DNA of 64,000 bases from [Bacillus] enclensis (GTDB taxonomy: Bacteria > Bacillota > Bacilli > Bacillales > Bacillaceae_B): assembly GCF_001456935.1 (NCBI RefSeq), contig NZ_KQ758482.1, positions 1 to 64,000 on the forward strand, in the 5' to 3' direction. The notes beneath the pieces were generated by a model. It searched no databases and was not told the origin of the DNA. It saw only the letters and a list, made by a program, of their open reading frames with translations. Position 1 is the stretch's first letter. Each line of letters starts with the position of its first letter. The translations under genes were made by a program, and so were the position numbers. This document shows positions 1 through 8,665 of this stretch, piece after piece.

Positions 1-87
1 CGGTAAATCTAGAATTAACGTTGACGTATTGTCTTGTTTTGTTCAGTTTTCAAGGTTCAATTTGTTGAGCACTTCGTTTGAAGCGAC
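1..87 (-). promoter_or_regulatory. 5' leader of 16S rRNA (rRNA operon starts off left edge)
   Basis: The minus strand carries a small hairpin (CGCTTC-AAAC-GAAGTG) and then CCTTGAAAACTGAACAAAAC, the conserved leader seen just upstream of Bacillus 16S rRNA and containing a boxA-like antitermination element. The mature 16S sequence is not in the window. The rRNA identity rests on the leader, the tandem promoters and the ygxA neighbour. Confidence 0.75.
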
Positions 88-93
88 TTTTTA

Positions 94-122
94 ATCTTAT
101 CAAGTTATCAACCTGATGTCAA
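94..122 (-). promoter_or_regulatory. rRNA operon promoter P2
   Basis: On the minus strand a perfect -35 TTGACA (117-122) is followed after 17 bp by TAAGAT (94-99). Transcription would start near 87 and run off the left edge. Gene order (ygxA beside an rRNA operon) matches the B. subtilis rrnD region. Confidence 0.85.
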
Positions 123-188
123 CAACTTTTTTAATTTTTCATGTCGCCACTGACCGTACTCGTTTGTCGTTCAGCAGCGACATTTACT

Positions 189-217
189 AATATACCAAGG
201 TTCTTTATTGGAGTCAA
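189..217 (-). promoter_or_regulatory. rRNA operon promoter P1
   Basis: Read on the minus strand, TTGACT (212-217) and TATATT (189-194) are separated by exactly 17 bp. It lies only about 20 bp beyond the ygxA stop codon and points towards the left edge. With the second promoter about 95 bp further on, it forms the tandem pair typical of Bacillus rRNA operons. Confidence 0.75.
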
Positions 218-235
218 TAAGAAAATGATATTTCG

Positions 236-1108
236 CTATAATTTTTTTGGAGCCCGGTAATAACGGTGGTAAACACCTTTTCCCTTTGTTTCTACATCTA
301 CTATTTCAACGAATCCTTTATCCGTTAAATATTCGATCAGCATGCCAAGGTCAACTGAATAATGTCCCGCTTCTTCATGATTAAGCAATTCCTGAAAGCT
401 CCATTGTTCTTTCTGTTCAAGGATATTAATCAAGTGCTCAGCTGCCACCTTCGTTCTTGAGTGGATCAGAAATTCACTGGCCAGGAACAGCAGCTCAAGC
501 CTCTTATCGATTTCTTCCTCGCTGGTGACAAGTTCTTCGTAAAGCTTATATATTTCCGGTTCGATCTGCTTCACCTGATTCCAAACCGTGACTTCCGGGT
601 GAAAACCATTTTCGATTACGGCAAGCCGGGCGAGATGGTGGAGGGAATGGACAATATGATTGTAGGCGTCAAGATAGTGCTTGGATTCAAAGAACACTTT
701 GCCATCCATATATCGGCGGATCAATTTGGCGAATTCCATTCCCATTTTTATTTTTCTTCCGTAAAAGGGGAAGTCCCTCAGCTCGGTTTTGAGGTTTTGT
801 ACATATTCATTCCGGTCGAAAAGAATCTTTCCATTGAACAGCCAATCGATTACCTTCCGGTTGGACCCCAGAAGGATCCATTCTTTTAGCTTTTCCTCCG
901 TAACGGTATGTAAGGCAGCCTTATGCTCCTTGTATGTGTAATGTTTAACGAATACAGGCTCTTCAGCTTCTTTTACAATAAGAAATAACACGATATCGAA
1001 TGTATCGGTTACAGGACTGGATTTCTTGCTTTGTTCTATTAATAAGACACCTAATGTGTTTGGGTGACTGGTACGTTCCTGATAAATCGGTCGTAAAATG
1101 TCTTCCAT
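236..1108 (-). CDS. ygxA: YgxA-family nucleotidyltransferase-like protein
   Basis: About 290 residues, the usual YgxA length, beginning [16 protein letters not shown]. The family is annotated as nucleotidyltransferase-like, but the cellular substrate is unknown. I place the start at the second Met because GGAGGAG lies a few bases upstream of it; an in-frame ATG 24 bp earlier overlaps that ribosome site. The C-terminal third looks like a winged-helix fold (inference). The gene runs towards the rRNA operon and ends just before promoter P1, as ygxA does beside rrnD in B. subtilis. No catalytic motif was obvious to me. Confidence 0.85.
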   Translation of the reverse strand: MEDILRPIYQERTSHPNTLGVLLIEQSKKSSPVTDTFDIVLFLIVKEAEEPVFVKHYTYKEHKAALHTVTEEKLKEWILLGSNRKVIDWLFNGKILFDRNEYVQNLKTELRDFPFYGRKIKMGMEFAKLIRRYMDGKVFFESKHYLDAYNHIVHSLHHLARLAVIENGFHPEVTVWNQVKQIEPEIYKLYEELVTSEEEIDKRLELLFLASEFLIHSRTKVAAEHLINILEQKEQWSFQELLNHEEAGHYSVDLGMLIEYLTDKGFVEIVDVETKGKGVYHRYYRAPKKL

Positions 1109-1260
1109 TAAAAACTCCTCCACATCAATCATTGGTTGGTAACTATTTCGACATTGAAACAGGATTTCCTTCTCTTATTATAGTCATTTTTCGACAAATG
1201 GTTTTCCTGTCCACTAAAGTCCTTCAATTATGGTATAGTATTTTTCTAGGAGGGACAATC

Positions 1261-1608
1261 ATGGCAAAGAATTATTCCAGTAAGATCAATAAAATCCGTA
1301 CGTTTGCATTGAGCTTGATTTTCATCGGTTTCATTATTATGTATGTAGGTATATATTTCAAACAGCACCCTTGGGTCATGACCATTTTCATGCTGCTCGG
1401 TTTTCTTGCCATCATAGGCAGTACAGTGGTTTACTTCTGGATCGGGATGTTATCTACAAAGGCCGTCCAGGTCAAATGTCCGAATTGCGGCAAGGTCACA
1501 AAGGTCCTCGGCCGGGTGGACATGTGTATGTATTGTAATGAACCGCTCACTCTCGACCCTGACTTAGAGGGCGAAGAATTTAACGAAGATTATAATAAAA
1601 AGAAATGA
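1261..1608 (+). CDS. ygzB: YgzB, UPF0295 membrane protein with zinc-ribbon tail
   Basis: 115 residues. Two hydrophobic segments at about 10-32 and 38-60 should anchor it in the membrane. They are followed by a cytosolic CPNC...CMYC arrangement resembling a small zinc ribbon, then an acidic tail. The ATG follows AGGAGGGACAATC at good spacing; a longer upstream reading has no ribosome site. It is divergent from ygxA and convergent with perR, the standard Bacillus arrangement. Function is unknown in the family. Confidence 0.88.
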   Translation: MAKNYSSKINKIRTFALSLIFIGFIIMYVGIYFKQHPWVMTIFMLLGFLAIIGSTVVYFWIGMLSTKAVQVKCPNCGKVTKVLGRVDMCMYCNEPLTLDPDLEGEEFNEDYNKKK

Positions 1609-1618
1609 CACATCAAAA

Positions 1619-1650
1619 ACAAGGACCTGCCGAATGGAGGTCTTTTTGTT
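1619..1650 (+). terminator. Terminator after ygzB
   Basis: A short stem (GACCT ... AGGTC) is followed by TTTTTGTTTT immediately downstream of the ygzB stop. Confidence 0.55.
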
Positions 1651-1657
1651 TTACAAA

Positions 1658-1830
1658 GGCTCTTTTCGCATACTTTTTTGCTATACAGACAAGAAAATAC
1701 CGGAACTTGGGTATTTTCGGGTTGTCCGTCCGTCTCTAGTTTAAACTTGAGTTCGAAAAGAGCACGTCTACAAGCTGCATTCAGGTTACAAGTCTATTTA
1801 CGGAAAGCAACAATCTTTTAGAAAACAGCC
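1658..1830. repeat. Family B MITE-like repeat, copy 1
   Basis: A 173-bp element starting GGCTCTTTTCGCATAC and ending TTTTAGAAAACAGCC. The ends form an imperfect inverted repeat (GGCTCTTTTC versus GGCTGTTTTC). It is flanked on both sides by the identical 7-mer TTACAAA (1651-1657 and 1831-1837), consistent with a target-site duplication. Internally, GCTCTTTTCG pairs with CGAAAAGAGC, and GAAAATACC pairs with GGTATTTTC. Copies 2 and 3 lie at 60169 and 47964. Confidence 0.85.
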
Positions 1831-1839
1831 TTACAAAAG

Positions 1840-1871
1840 AAAAAATGGCTCCCGGGCAGGGAACCATTTCT
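1840..1871 (-). terminator. perR terminator
   Basis: On the minus strand ATGGTTCCCTGCCCGGGAGCCAT is a strong stem-loop followed by TTTTTTCTTTT, directly after the perR stop. Confidence 0.8.
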
Positions 1872-2312
1872 TTAGTGAGTTTCTTTTGTAGAGCATTCCG
1901 TACAGGTACCGTAGATTTCCATACGGTGATTGTTGACTTTAAAACCCGTCACATGAGAAGCGAGCTGCTCTACTTCATCCAATCCCGGATAGTGGAAGTC
2001 TACGATCTTACCGCATCCATCACAGATGACATGATAGTGATCTGTCGTGACAAAGTCGAAGCGGCTTGAAGCATCTCCGTATGTCAGTTCTTTCACCAGA
2101 CCCACTTCCCTGAAGACCCGCAGGTTGTTATATACAGTGGCCACACTCATATTAGGGAATTTCCCTTCGAGTGCCTTATATATGTCATCAGCTGTAGGAT
2201 GAGCCATTGAATCGATTAGAAACTCTAAAATCGCATGACGTTGAGGCGTGATACGGACTCCGGTTTCTTTCAATGTTGCAATTGCTTCTTTCAATTGTCC
2301 TTCTTCTAACAT
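1872..2312 (-). CDS. perR: Peroxide-responsive repressor PerR (Fur family)
   Basis: A Fur-family metalloregulator that represses peroxide-defence genes until metal-catalysed oxidation of its histidine ligands releases it from DNA. The N-terminal winged helix includes [14 protein letters not shown] and the recognition segment [14 protein letters not shown]. The structural zinc site is complete (CDGC and CTEC pairs). The regulatory-site residues expected of PerR (D and H of TTDHYHV, D of HYPGLD) are present. Sequence and neighbours match B. subtilis perR closely. I prefer the second ATG because AGAGGTG is too close to the first (2318). A PerR-box-like palindrome upstream suggests autoregulation. 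Confidence 0.95.
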   Translation of the reverse strand: MLEEGQLKEAIATLKETGVRITPQRHAILEFLIDSMAHPTADDIYKALEGKFPNMSVATVYNNLRVFREVGLVKELTYGDASSRFDFVTTDHYHVICDGCGKIVDFHYPGLDEVEQLASHVTGFKVNNHRMEIYGTCTECSTKETH

Positions 2313-2345
2313 CGCCATGCACCTCTTTTCATAAGAATTATTATT

Positions 2346-2360
2346 TTATAATCTTTATAA
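2346..2360. promoter_or_regulatory. PerR box upstream of perR
   Basis: TTATAATCTTTATAA fits the 7-1-7 PerR consensus TTATAATNATTATAA with one mismatch. It lies about 35 bp upstream of the perR start, just after a minus-strand TTGACA / TACACT promoter-like pair (18-bp spacer). This is consistent with PerR repressing its own gene, as known in B. subtilis. Confidence 0.75.
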
Positions 2361-2446
2361 ATAGTGTACTAATCAGGACAACCTTTTGTCAATCTTTCAC
2401 CTCAGCGCATACTTAAAAATAACGTTTATTTTTTAAACACTGCTAT

Positions 2447-2677
2447 TGATTTCCGTGCATGACCTCGCTTTCGGAGGGCGGTTGGGGAGCCTCCTCTCCT
2501 TATTCAAGGATAGGAACTGTCCAGCTTCAGGGCTTAGGAGGCACATGTCATAAGCCAAACCGCCCAAGAAGGCAAAGTGCGCCTTCCAGGCCGATTCGTC
2601 TTATGCCACACGCCTCTGAGCAAAGCCCTTCCGCATTTCAGTTAGGAGTCTTCGTCTTGCACTCCAATCAACCGCTG
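2447..2677. repeat. Family A modular repeat, copy 1
   Basis: Starts TGATTTCCGTGCATGACCTCGC and ends GTCTTGCACTCCAATCAACCGCTG, the two characteristic family A ends, in about 231 bp. The interior holds the CTTATG/CATAAG and GCCTCT/AGAGGC half-sites around a GAAGGC...GCCTTC stem. It fills the space between perR and the adenosyltransferase gene. The open reading frame across it is a by-product of the repeat. Confidence 0.8.
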
Positions 2678-2718
2678 AAGTGGCTTTGTATAACCGTATA
2701 TGAAGTCCTTAAAATCAT

Positions 2719-3267
2719 TTACTGATGCAGATTCTTTTCCTCTTCCCCCAGCTGTTGATTGATGTATCTGGCTGCCACAAATAAGAAATCGGAAAGCCTG
2801 TTGAGGTATGACAATACTAACGGATTGACATCTTCCCCTATTCCGACGGCTTCGCGCTCTGCTCTTCTTACAATAGTGCGTGCGGTGTGCAGTGCCGCTC
2901 CTGCGGGATGGCCGCCGGGCAGTATGAAGTTTTTCAACGGCGTAAGTGTTCCATCAAGAAAATCGATTTGTTCTTCAAGCTCCTTTATATCTGAATCTTC
3001 AAGCTTCCACTTCACTTCTTTCCCGGATGGTGTCGCAAGTTCTGCCCCCACATGAAAGAGGGCTGTCTGAATTTTGTGGAAGAACCCTTCAAACTTTTCT
3101 TTTCCATCGAAATACTCTGCTTTTAAATAGCTTAACCCGAGTCCGATCATTGAATTCGCTTCGTCACAAGTTCCGTAGGCCTCAACACGCTGGTCTTTTT
3201 TTGATACACGTGAACCGTATACCAGTGAAGTTGTCCCCTTATCGCCCGATTTCGTATATATTTTCAT
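2719..3267 (-). CDS. PduO-type cob(I)alamin adenosyltransferase
   Basis: 182 residues. It transfers the adenosyl group of ATP to cob(I)alamin or cobyrinate a,c-diamide to make adenosylcobalamin. The signature MKIYTKSGDKGTTSL at the N-terminus and RVEAYGTCDEANSMIG near residue 27 identify the PduO (not CobA or EutT) class; RAEREAV and LNRLSDFLFVAAR in the C-terminal half are also typical. Its start lies one base after the stop of the upstream dehydrogenase gene, so the two are probably co-transcribed. B. subtilis YvqK is the counterpart. Confidence 0.93.
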   Translation of the reverse strand: MKIYTKSGDKGTTSLVYGSRVSKKDQRVEAYGTCDEANSMIGLGLSYLKAEYFDGKEKFEGFFHKIQTALFHVGAELATPSGKEVKWKLEDSDIKELEEQIDFLDGTLTPLKNFILPGGHPAGAALHTARTIVRRAEREAVGIGEDVNPLVLSYLNRLSDFLFVAARYINQQLGEEEKNLHQ

Positions 3268-3268
3268 C

Positions 3269-4222
3269 TTAGTAACCCCTCTCTGTATCGATCACATTCA
3301 TCATTTCTTCACTTCTATTATTACTATATGCTTTTAAATTCTTTTTAAAAATTTCAAGTGCTCTGGGCATATACATCTTTGTGATGCTGGAAAGATGCGG
3401 TGTCACCGAAATGCCTTCTTCCTTCCAGAATGGGTGATCTGAAGGCAGCGGCTCCCGCTCGAATACATCAAGGAAGATATGGCCGATCTTCTTTGTTTTC
3501 ACCGCTTCCAGCAGCACGGATTCTTCAACCAGGTCACCCCTGCCGATATTGATGAACACCGCTGTATCCTTCATTTTATCAAAATGCTCCGTTTTGAGGA
3601 TGTACTTTGTATCGTCTGTGCTCGGCAGTACTGCTACAAGATAGTCTGCGTGCGGAAGATATTCTTTATAAGTACTGAGTGTAAACATCTGATCAAAGTG
3701 TTCCACCATTTTACCGGTTGAATTCAACCCGGCTGTCTTCATGTTGAAGGCTTTTGCCAGCCTGGCAATTTCACTTCCGATGGCGCCTGCCCCTAAAACA
3801 AGCAGAGAGGCACCATTCAGTTCAGATGTTGGAAGCCGTCTGCTCCATACTCCCTCTTCCTCTTGCTTTAGTACGGACCCCAGCTGTTTGGCATGCTGAA
3901 GCATCAATCCTAATGTGAATTCAGCCATCGGCACCTTATGTATACCCCTTGCGTTTGTGACCAGGATGTCTTTTTTCCTGATTGCTTCAAACGGCATTTT
4001 CTCCAGCCCCGCAGAAGTAACCATGATCCACTTCAGGCTTCTTGCACGTTCAATATGCCGGTCAGTCAAATCCTCACCCATCGTGACGATGATTTCTGCG
4101 TCAGGTAATGCTTCTTCAGCATCGCTGATCTTTTTAAAAAAAGAAAATTCAGCACCAGGAAAGTGATTCCTCAAATCGTTTACGAATTCTTCCTTAGGCT
4201 GAAACGTAAATATCACTTTCAT
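3269..4222 (-). CDS. D-2-hydroxyacid dehydrogenase
   Basis: About 317 residues of the NAD-dependent D-isomer 2-hydroxyacid dehydrogenase family, which interconverts 2-keto acids and D-2-hydroxyacids. The Rossmann motif is GAGAIGSEIA (about residue 140). Catalytic Arg (INIGRGDLVEE), Glu (DVFEREPLP) and His (TPHLSS) are all visible. The start follows GGGAGGGAAAAGG, so I trim five codons from the longest reading frame. Substrate cannot be told. The link with the downstream cobalamin adenosyltransferase is operonic, with a 1-bp gap. Confidence 0.88.
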   Translation of the reverse strand: MKVIFTFQPKEEFVNDLRNHFPGAEFSFFKKISDAEEALPDAEIIVTMGEDLTDRHIERARSLKWIMVTSAGLEKMPFEAIRKKDILVTNARGIHKVPMAEFTLGLMLQHAKQLGSVLKQEEEGVWSRRLPTSELNGASLLVLGAGAIGSEIARLAKAFNMKTAGLNSTGKMVEHFDQMFTLSTYKEYLPHADYLVAVLPSTDDTKYILKTEHFDKMKDTAVFINIGRGDLVEESVLLEAVKTKKIGHIFLDVFEREPLPSDHPFWKEEGISVTPHLSSITKMYMPRALEIFKKNLKAYSNNRSEEMMNVIDTERGY

Positions 4223-4275
4223 CCTTTTCCCTCCCATACCTATTGAAGATAGTTTATCATAATTCCGAATCTTCT

Positions 4276-4312
4276 ATAAAAAAAAGAGGACCGATCTTGA
4301 TCGGTCCTTACA
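4276..4312 (-). terminator. Terminator downstream of bcp
   Basis: On the minus strand AGGACCGATC...GATCGGTCCT is followed by TTTTTTTT. About 110 bp of non-coding sequence separates it from the bcp stop. Confidence 0.8.
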
Positions 4313-4423
4313 CGGATGAGACTGACTTATTTGAGGAGGTTGCCCTAATCTTACTATATGTCCCTTTCATTCAAGTGAATGGACAAAAGCCTCATCCTTT
4401 ATAAAATAGGCTTAAAAATAGGC

Positions 4424-4894
4424 TTATGAGAGATTTTCTTCTATATATTTCAGCGCTTCCTCGACATGCCCCTTCACCCTGACTTTTCTCCATTCTTTTG
4501 CCATATTTCCTTCTTTATCGATAATGAAAGTGGAACGCTCGATCCCCATATATTCCTTACCGAAGTTTTTCTTCAGCTTCCAGACGCCGTATTCTTCAGC
4601 AACTTTATGATCTTCATCCACCAGTAATAAAAATGGCAGACCATGTTTCTCCACGAACTTTTCATGCTTCTCAACCGGGTCCGGGCTAACGCCTAGGATC
4701 ACCGCATCAAGTTTATCAAAATTTTCATGCTGATCCCTGAAGTCACAAGCCTCCGTGGTGCACCCAGGCGTCATGTCTTTCGGGTAGAAATAAAGCACTA
4801 CATTTTTGCCCCTGTAATCAGAGAGTTTCACTTTTTTACCATTACTGGCCATCAATTCAAACTCAGGTGCTTTCTGTCCTGTTTCAACCTTCAT
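4424..4894 (-). CDS. bcp: Thioredoxin-dependent thiol peroxidase Bcp (YgaF)
   Basis: 156 residues, the usual length. This AhpC/TSA-type peroxiredoxin reduces hydrogen peroxide and organic peroxides using thioredoxin. The peroxidatic cysteine sits in DMTPGCTTEACDFRD (about residue 45), with a second cysteine five residues later, the atypical 2-Cys spacing of Bcp. The conserved Arg is in GIERSTFIID. It lies between perR and gsaB as in B. subtilis (ygaF), which fits a role in peroxide defence. No convincing PerR box was seen upstream. Confidence 0.93.
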   Translation of the reverse strand: MKVETGQKAPEFELMASNGKKVKLSDYRGKNVVLYFYPKDMTPGCTTEACDFRDQHENFDKLDAVILGVSPDPVEKHEKFVEKHGLPFLLLVDEDHKVAEEYGVWKLKKNFGKEYMGIERSTFIIDKEGNMAKEWRKVRVKGHVEEALKYIEENLS

Positions 4895-4969
4895 TTCCTG
4901 ATCCCTCCATTTTTCATGATTCTAACGTTAGCGTACCCAATGGGAGGGAAAAACTCAAATCATAAGGAA

Positions 4970-5389
4970 TCACTTTTCATAATTCATAAATGATTTCACA
5001 ACGAAAGCAGCCGGAATCGTAAATCCGAGCCATGATTCAATTAGCGCGATACCCCTGCCTATGCCGACAGGGGTCACATCCCCGTAGCCGACTGAAAATA
5101 AGGTAATCCCGCTGAAGTACATCGTTGTAAAGAAGTGATCAAAAAAGTCCCCGGTAACAGGCCGTCCATTTTCCACCAGGATTTGCACCCCTTCAAGCTG
5201 CAGCAGGGTAAACAGGAGTCCAAATCCGAGCATAATGGTCACATAGCACATGCCCAGAAAGAAAAAATGATGAAAGGATACATAGTGGACCTTCCACCTG
5301 GAAGGATAGAATAACGCTCTTAAACTCATGATCATACAGATCAGAATCATGAAAGCCATCAAATAGATCATCAAGATTCCCACTTTCAA
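4970..5389 (-). CDS. Two-TM potassium channel protein (LctB-like)
   Basis: 139 residues. Two hydrophobic segments (about 3-24 and 45-66), a pore helix, the selectivity filter TLFSVGYGD, and a last membrane helix. This is the minimal K+ channel architecture, with no visible cytosolic regulatory domain. It ends soon after the last helix, as LctB-type proteins do. A second channel of the same type lies at 52299-52697. It is convergent with bcp on neither side; it precedes bcp on the same strand, divergent from gsaB. Ion preference is inferred from GYGD. Confidence 0.85.
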   Translation of the reverse strand: MKVGILMIYLMAFMILICMIMSLRALFYPSRWKVHYVSFHHFFFLGMCYVTIMLGFGLLFTLLQLEGVQILVENGRPVTGDFFDHFFTTMYFSGITLFSVGYGDVTPVGIGRGIALIESWLGFTIPAAFVVKSFMNYEK

Positions 5390-5450
5390 AGCTTGTCTCT
5401 GTATATGTACGCTTTTGACATTGATTTCATTCCGAAGTCCAGATCTAATT

Positions 5451-5480
5451 TGCTAAAAAGCTCGCGCCCATACTACAATA
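5451..5480 (+). promoter_or_regulatory. Probable gsaB promoter
   Basis: TTGCTA (5451-5456), an 18-bp spacer and TACAAT (5475-5480), about 40 bp before the gsaB start. The -35 is weak, so this is tentative. Confidence 0.4.
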
Positions 5481-5520
5481 GAAAAGGTAAGTTGACAGGA
5501 ATAATCCAGGAGGTAATCCA

Positions 5521-6807
5521 ATGAATTTTACTCAATCAGAATCATTACATAAAGAAGCTCTGGAACATATCGTGGGAGGGGTGAACAGCCCATCCCGCTC
5601 TTATAAGGCAGTGGGCGGAGGCTCCCCTGTTGCGATGGAAAGAGGAAAAGGTGCTTATTTCTGGGACGTGGACGGAAATAAATACATCGATTATCTGGCA
5701 GCATACGGCCCCATCATCACCGGGCATGCACACCCTCATATAACAGAAGCAATCAAGACAGCTGCTGAAAACGGGGTGCTCTACGGGACGCCTACCCGCC
5801 ACGAAGTGAAGTTTGCGAAGATGATCAAAGAAGCGATGCCTTATATGGATAAAGTGCGTTTCGTCAACTCAGGTACTGAAGCCGTGATGACGACCATCCG
5901 TGTGGCCCGCGCGTATACAGGAAAAGATAAAATAATCAAATTTGCCGGCTGCTATCACGGTCATTCCGACCTGGTGCTTGTTGCAGCGGGTTCAGGCCCT
6001 TCAACGCTTGGAACACCAGATTCTGCGGGGGTGCCTAAGAGCATCGCACAGGAAGTCATTACGGTCCCTTTCAATGATATCGAGCCGTTCAGGGAAGCCA
6101 TGGAAAAATGGGGAGATCAAATAGCAGGGGTACTGGTTGAGCCGATCGTAGGGAATTTCGGCATTGTCGAGCCGAAAGAAGGATTCCTCGAGCAGGTCAA
6201 TGAGATCGCCCACGCCGCCGGCAGTCTCGTCATTTATGATGAAGTCATCACTGCTTTCCGCTTTATGTACGGCGGTGCCCAGGATATGCTTAAGGTACAG
6301 CCGGATCTCACGGCGCTTGGAAAAATCATCGGGGGAGGCCTGCCGATCGGTGCTTACGGCGGCAAGCTTGAAATCATGGAACAGGTTGCACCGCTCGGGC
6401 CTGCATACCAGGCTGGTACGATGGCAGGAAATCCTGCTTCCATCCTATCAGGGATCGCCTGCCTTGAGGTTCTTAAACAAGATGGCGTTTACGAGAAGCT
6501 CGATGCACTTGGTGCGAAGCTTGAAGAAGGAATACTGGCCGCAGCCGAAAAACATAATACACCGATTTCAGTCAACCGCCTGAAGGGTGCACTCACTCTC
6601 TATTTCACAAAAGAAAAAGTCGAAAACTACGAGCAGGCCGAAGCCACAGACGGAGAAATGTTCGCCAAATTCTTCAAGCTTATGCTGAACCAGGGCATCA
6701 ACCTCGCCCCATCCAAATACGAAGCATGGTTTCTCACAACAGAGCACACCGAACAAGACATCAAAAAAACACTGGAAGCAGTAGACAAAGCATTTGCCCA
6801 GCTGTAA
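5521..6807 (+). CDS. gsaB: Glutamate-1-semialdehyde 2,1-aminomutase
   Basis: 428 residues. A PLP enzyme converting glutamate-1-semialdehyde to 5-aminolevulinate, the tetrapyrrole precursor. The PLP-binding lysine is in [27 protein letters not shown] carries the Asp that contacts the cofactor, and [15 protein letters not shown] the phosphate-site residues. In B. subtilis the main hemL is in the hem operon and gsaB is the second copy beside ygaE, exactly the context here. AGGAGGTAATCC precedes the ATG. A strong terminator follows. Confidence 0.95.
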   Translation: MNFTQSESLHKEALEHIVGGVNSPSRSYKAVGGGSPVAMERGKGAYFWDVDGNKYIDYLAAYGPIITGHAHPHITEAIKTAAENGVLYGTPTRHEVKFAKMIKEAMPYMDKVRFVNSGTEAVMTTIRVARAYTGKDKIIKFAGCYHGHSDLVLVAAGSGPSTLGTPDSAGVPKSIAQEVITVPFNDIEPFREAMEKWGDQIAGVLVEPIVGNFGIVEPKEGFLEQVNEIAHAAGSLVIYDEVITAFRFMYGGAQDMLKVQPDLTALGKIIGGGLPIGAYGGKLEIMEQVAPLGPAYQAGTMAGNPASILSGIACLEVLKQDGVYEKLDALGAKLEEGILAAAEKHNTPISVNRLKGALTLYFTKEKVENYEQAEATDGEMFAKFFKLMLNQGINLAPSKYEAWFLTTEHTEQDIKKTLEAVDKAFAQL

Positions 6808-6824
6808 TATACTATTTTCAATTT

Positions 6825-6862
6825 CCCCCCGCTTCAAATATGAAGCGGGGATTTTCTGTTTA
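6825..6862 (+). terminator. gsaB terminator
   Basis: CCCCGCTTCA-AATA-TGAAGCGGGG followed by ATTTTCTGTTT, 18 bp after the gsaB stop. Confidence 0.85.
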
Positions 6863-6924
6863 ATAATGGAGGTTTATTTAAAATACTAATTATGTGCCTT
6901 TTAGTAATGTGAATGGATACTAGC

Positions 6925-7080
6925 GAATTTGACTCCTGCGGGTGATCGAGGAAGGGATAAGAGATGTCCAGCTCCGGGGGCTAGGGGCTCGAGGTCATAA
7001 GTCAAACAAACCAAGCGCCTTTCCGGCTTGTTTGCCTTATGCTTGTCGCCTCTGAAAGAGCCGCCTTTGCTTTTCTGACA
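6925..7080. repeat. Family A repeat, degenerate orphan inner module
   Basis: Contains GTCCAGCTCCGGGGGCTAG, GAGGTCATAAGTCAA, a CCGGCTTGTTTG stem, GCCTTATGC and GTCGCCTCTG. This is the inner module found nested in copies 8 and 9, here without intact outer ends. The gap 6863-7540 has no credible gene: this remnant, then a degenerate tandem repeat, then the ygaE promoter region. Confidence 0.65.
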
Positions 7081-7137
7081 CACAGACGGGACTTTGAGGA
7101 GGTTCAGCTTCGTTTTAGCACTTCAATTCGGAATTTT

Positions 7138-7245
7138 TTTGGATAATCTTTCAATTTTGGCCGGGAATCTTTCGAAAACTCGACTTATTCTTTCGTTTTC
7201 GGGCCGAAATCTTCGAAATCCGACCATTAATCTTCGAATTTTGAA
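7138..7245. repeat. Degenerate ~20-bp tandem repeat
   Basis: Five or so diverged units of about 19-22 bp, each built around AATCTTTCGAAAAYTCGG-like sequence (for example GGGAATCTTTCGAAAACTCG, CCGAAATCTTCGAAATCCG, CATTAATCTTCGAATTTTG). The reading frame covering it has no ribosome site and no known features. Confidence 0.45.
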
Positions 7246-7540
7246 AATAATTCCGCCACTTACCAAAAACATCCAAAACCATAGCGAACAATACCTCTAC
7301 TTCCAACCCTGCGAAAAGCGAAGTCTCCCACCGAAATTAAATGCGGCATTTTCAAATGGAATATTCCTAATATCATGTAAACCCTGCCATTCCCAATAAA
7401 CTAATCCCCCGTTTAACCCCTGTCGAATAAGGTAATAAAATTGTATAAAACTATTTTCATTTGCCTATTGCTATTGCTTGAAAATGCCTGTATAGTACAG
7501 TATTGTTTATCAAAAGTCACTCAAGAAAGGACCTGTTTGC

Positions 7541-8623
7541 ATGAAACTTGGTGCCCGCATCCTTAAAACGGGAATCGCGATCGTCATTGCATTGCTTGTT
7601 TCACAGATGTTAGGCATTCCATCTCCAGTATTCGCAGGGATTGCAGCGATATTTGCTGTTCAGCCGACCATTTACCGCTCTTATTTAACTATTATCGAAC
7701 AAATCCAGGCAAACCTGATTGGAGCCGGAACGGCCGTCATATTCGTTCTTTTATTCGGAAGCAATCCGCTTGTAGTCGGATTCGCTGCCATTGTAGCCAT
7801 TGCCATCATACTTAAACTTAAATTGGAAAAAACGATCGGCCTGGCATTGGTGACGTTGATTGCCATCATGGAAGTCACCGATCAGGCATTCATCCAGTTT
7901 GCACTTATACGTTTTTCAACGATCATGATCGGGGTTTTCTCCTCGTTCCTTGTGAACCTGGTGTTCATCCCGCCTAAATACGAAACCAAGCTGTATCATA
8001 GAATTGCAGACTCAAGTGAAGAGATTTTAAAATGGATCAGATTGAGCATGAGGCATGCGACTGAATTCCACTTGCTGAAAAAAGACCTTGAACGGATGAA
8101 AGAAAAATTGATCAAGGTCGACCAGCTTTATCTTCTTTATAAGGAAGAAAGGGATTATTTCAAGAAGAACACGATCTCCAAAAGCCGTAAGCTCGTCATT
8201 TACAGGCAGATGATATCGACGGCCAACAGAAGCTTCGATATCCTGAAGAGGATAAACCGCTATGAAAATGAAATCCTGCAATTGCCCGATGAACTTAAGA
8301 ACAGCATTAAAGGACAGCTCGACTGCCTCCTGACTTATCATGAACAGCTGCTGCTGAAATTCATCGGCAAGATGCATCCCCATACAGATTCTGAAGCCTA
8401 TCAGGATGTATGCCTGCACCGAAAAGAGCTGCTGAAAAGGATGCTGACTGAAATCCAGAACAACAGCGAAAATGAAAATGTCCAGAACTTCCATATGCTT
8501 CATATCTTCTCGGCCATTTTTCTTTATGATGAGCATCTTGAGCACCTCGAAAAGCTGATCACAAGCTTTCAGTCTTACCATACAGAAGAAAACGAAGTGG
8601 AAATCCGTGAAGAAGAAGAATAA
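7541..8623 (+). CDS. ygaE: YgaE, aromatic acid exporter family membrane protein
   Basis: 360 residues. The N-terminal 150 residues form several closely packed hydrophobic helices of the FUSC/ArAE_1 type (GIAIVIALLVSQMLGIPSPVFAGIAAIFAVQPT). The remainder is a long, charged, largely helical cytosolic domain ending in a Glu-rich tail. Family members are UPF0421 or aromatic acid exporter-like proteins; transport has not been shown for YgaE. It follows gsaB as in B. subtilis. AAGAAAGGACCTGTTTGC precedes the ATG. Confidence 0.85.
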   Translation: MKLGARILKTGIAIVIALLVSQMLGIPSPVFAGIAAIFAVQPTIYRSYLTIIEQIQANLIGAGTAVIFVLLFGSNPLVVGFAAIVAIAIILKLKLEKTIGLALVTLIAIMEVTDQAFIQFALIRFSTIMIGVFSSFLVNLVFIPPKYETKLYHRIADSSEEILKWIRLSMRHATEFHLLKKDLERMKEKLIKVDQLYLLYKEERDYFKKNTISKSRKLVIYRQMISTANRSFDILKRINRYENEILQLPDELKNSIKGQLDCLLTYHEQLLLKFIGKMHPHTDSEAYQDVCLHRKELLKRMLTEIQNNSENENVQNFHMLHIFSAIFLYDEHLEHLEKLITSFQSYHTEENEVEIREEEE

Positions 8624-8665
8624 AAAAGATCGTCCATCCCCACAGGGAGCGGACGATCTTTTTTA
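8622..8665. terminator. Bidirectional terminator between ygaE and the peptide transporter
   Basis: AAAAAAGATCGTCC...GGACGATCTTTTTTAT is symmetric, with A-run and T-run on both sides, separating convergent genes. Confidence 0.88.

Noticed and set aside
4325..4390. Possible 20-codon peptide (MKGTYSKIRATSSNKSVSSV) on the minus strand downstream of bcp
   Set aside because: No ribosome site at a usable distance and far too short to support alone; it could instead be part of the bcp 3' untranslated region.
7094..7399. 101-codon frame between gsaB and ygaE
   Set aside because: It spans the degenerate tandem repeat and has no ribosome site or recognisable features.
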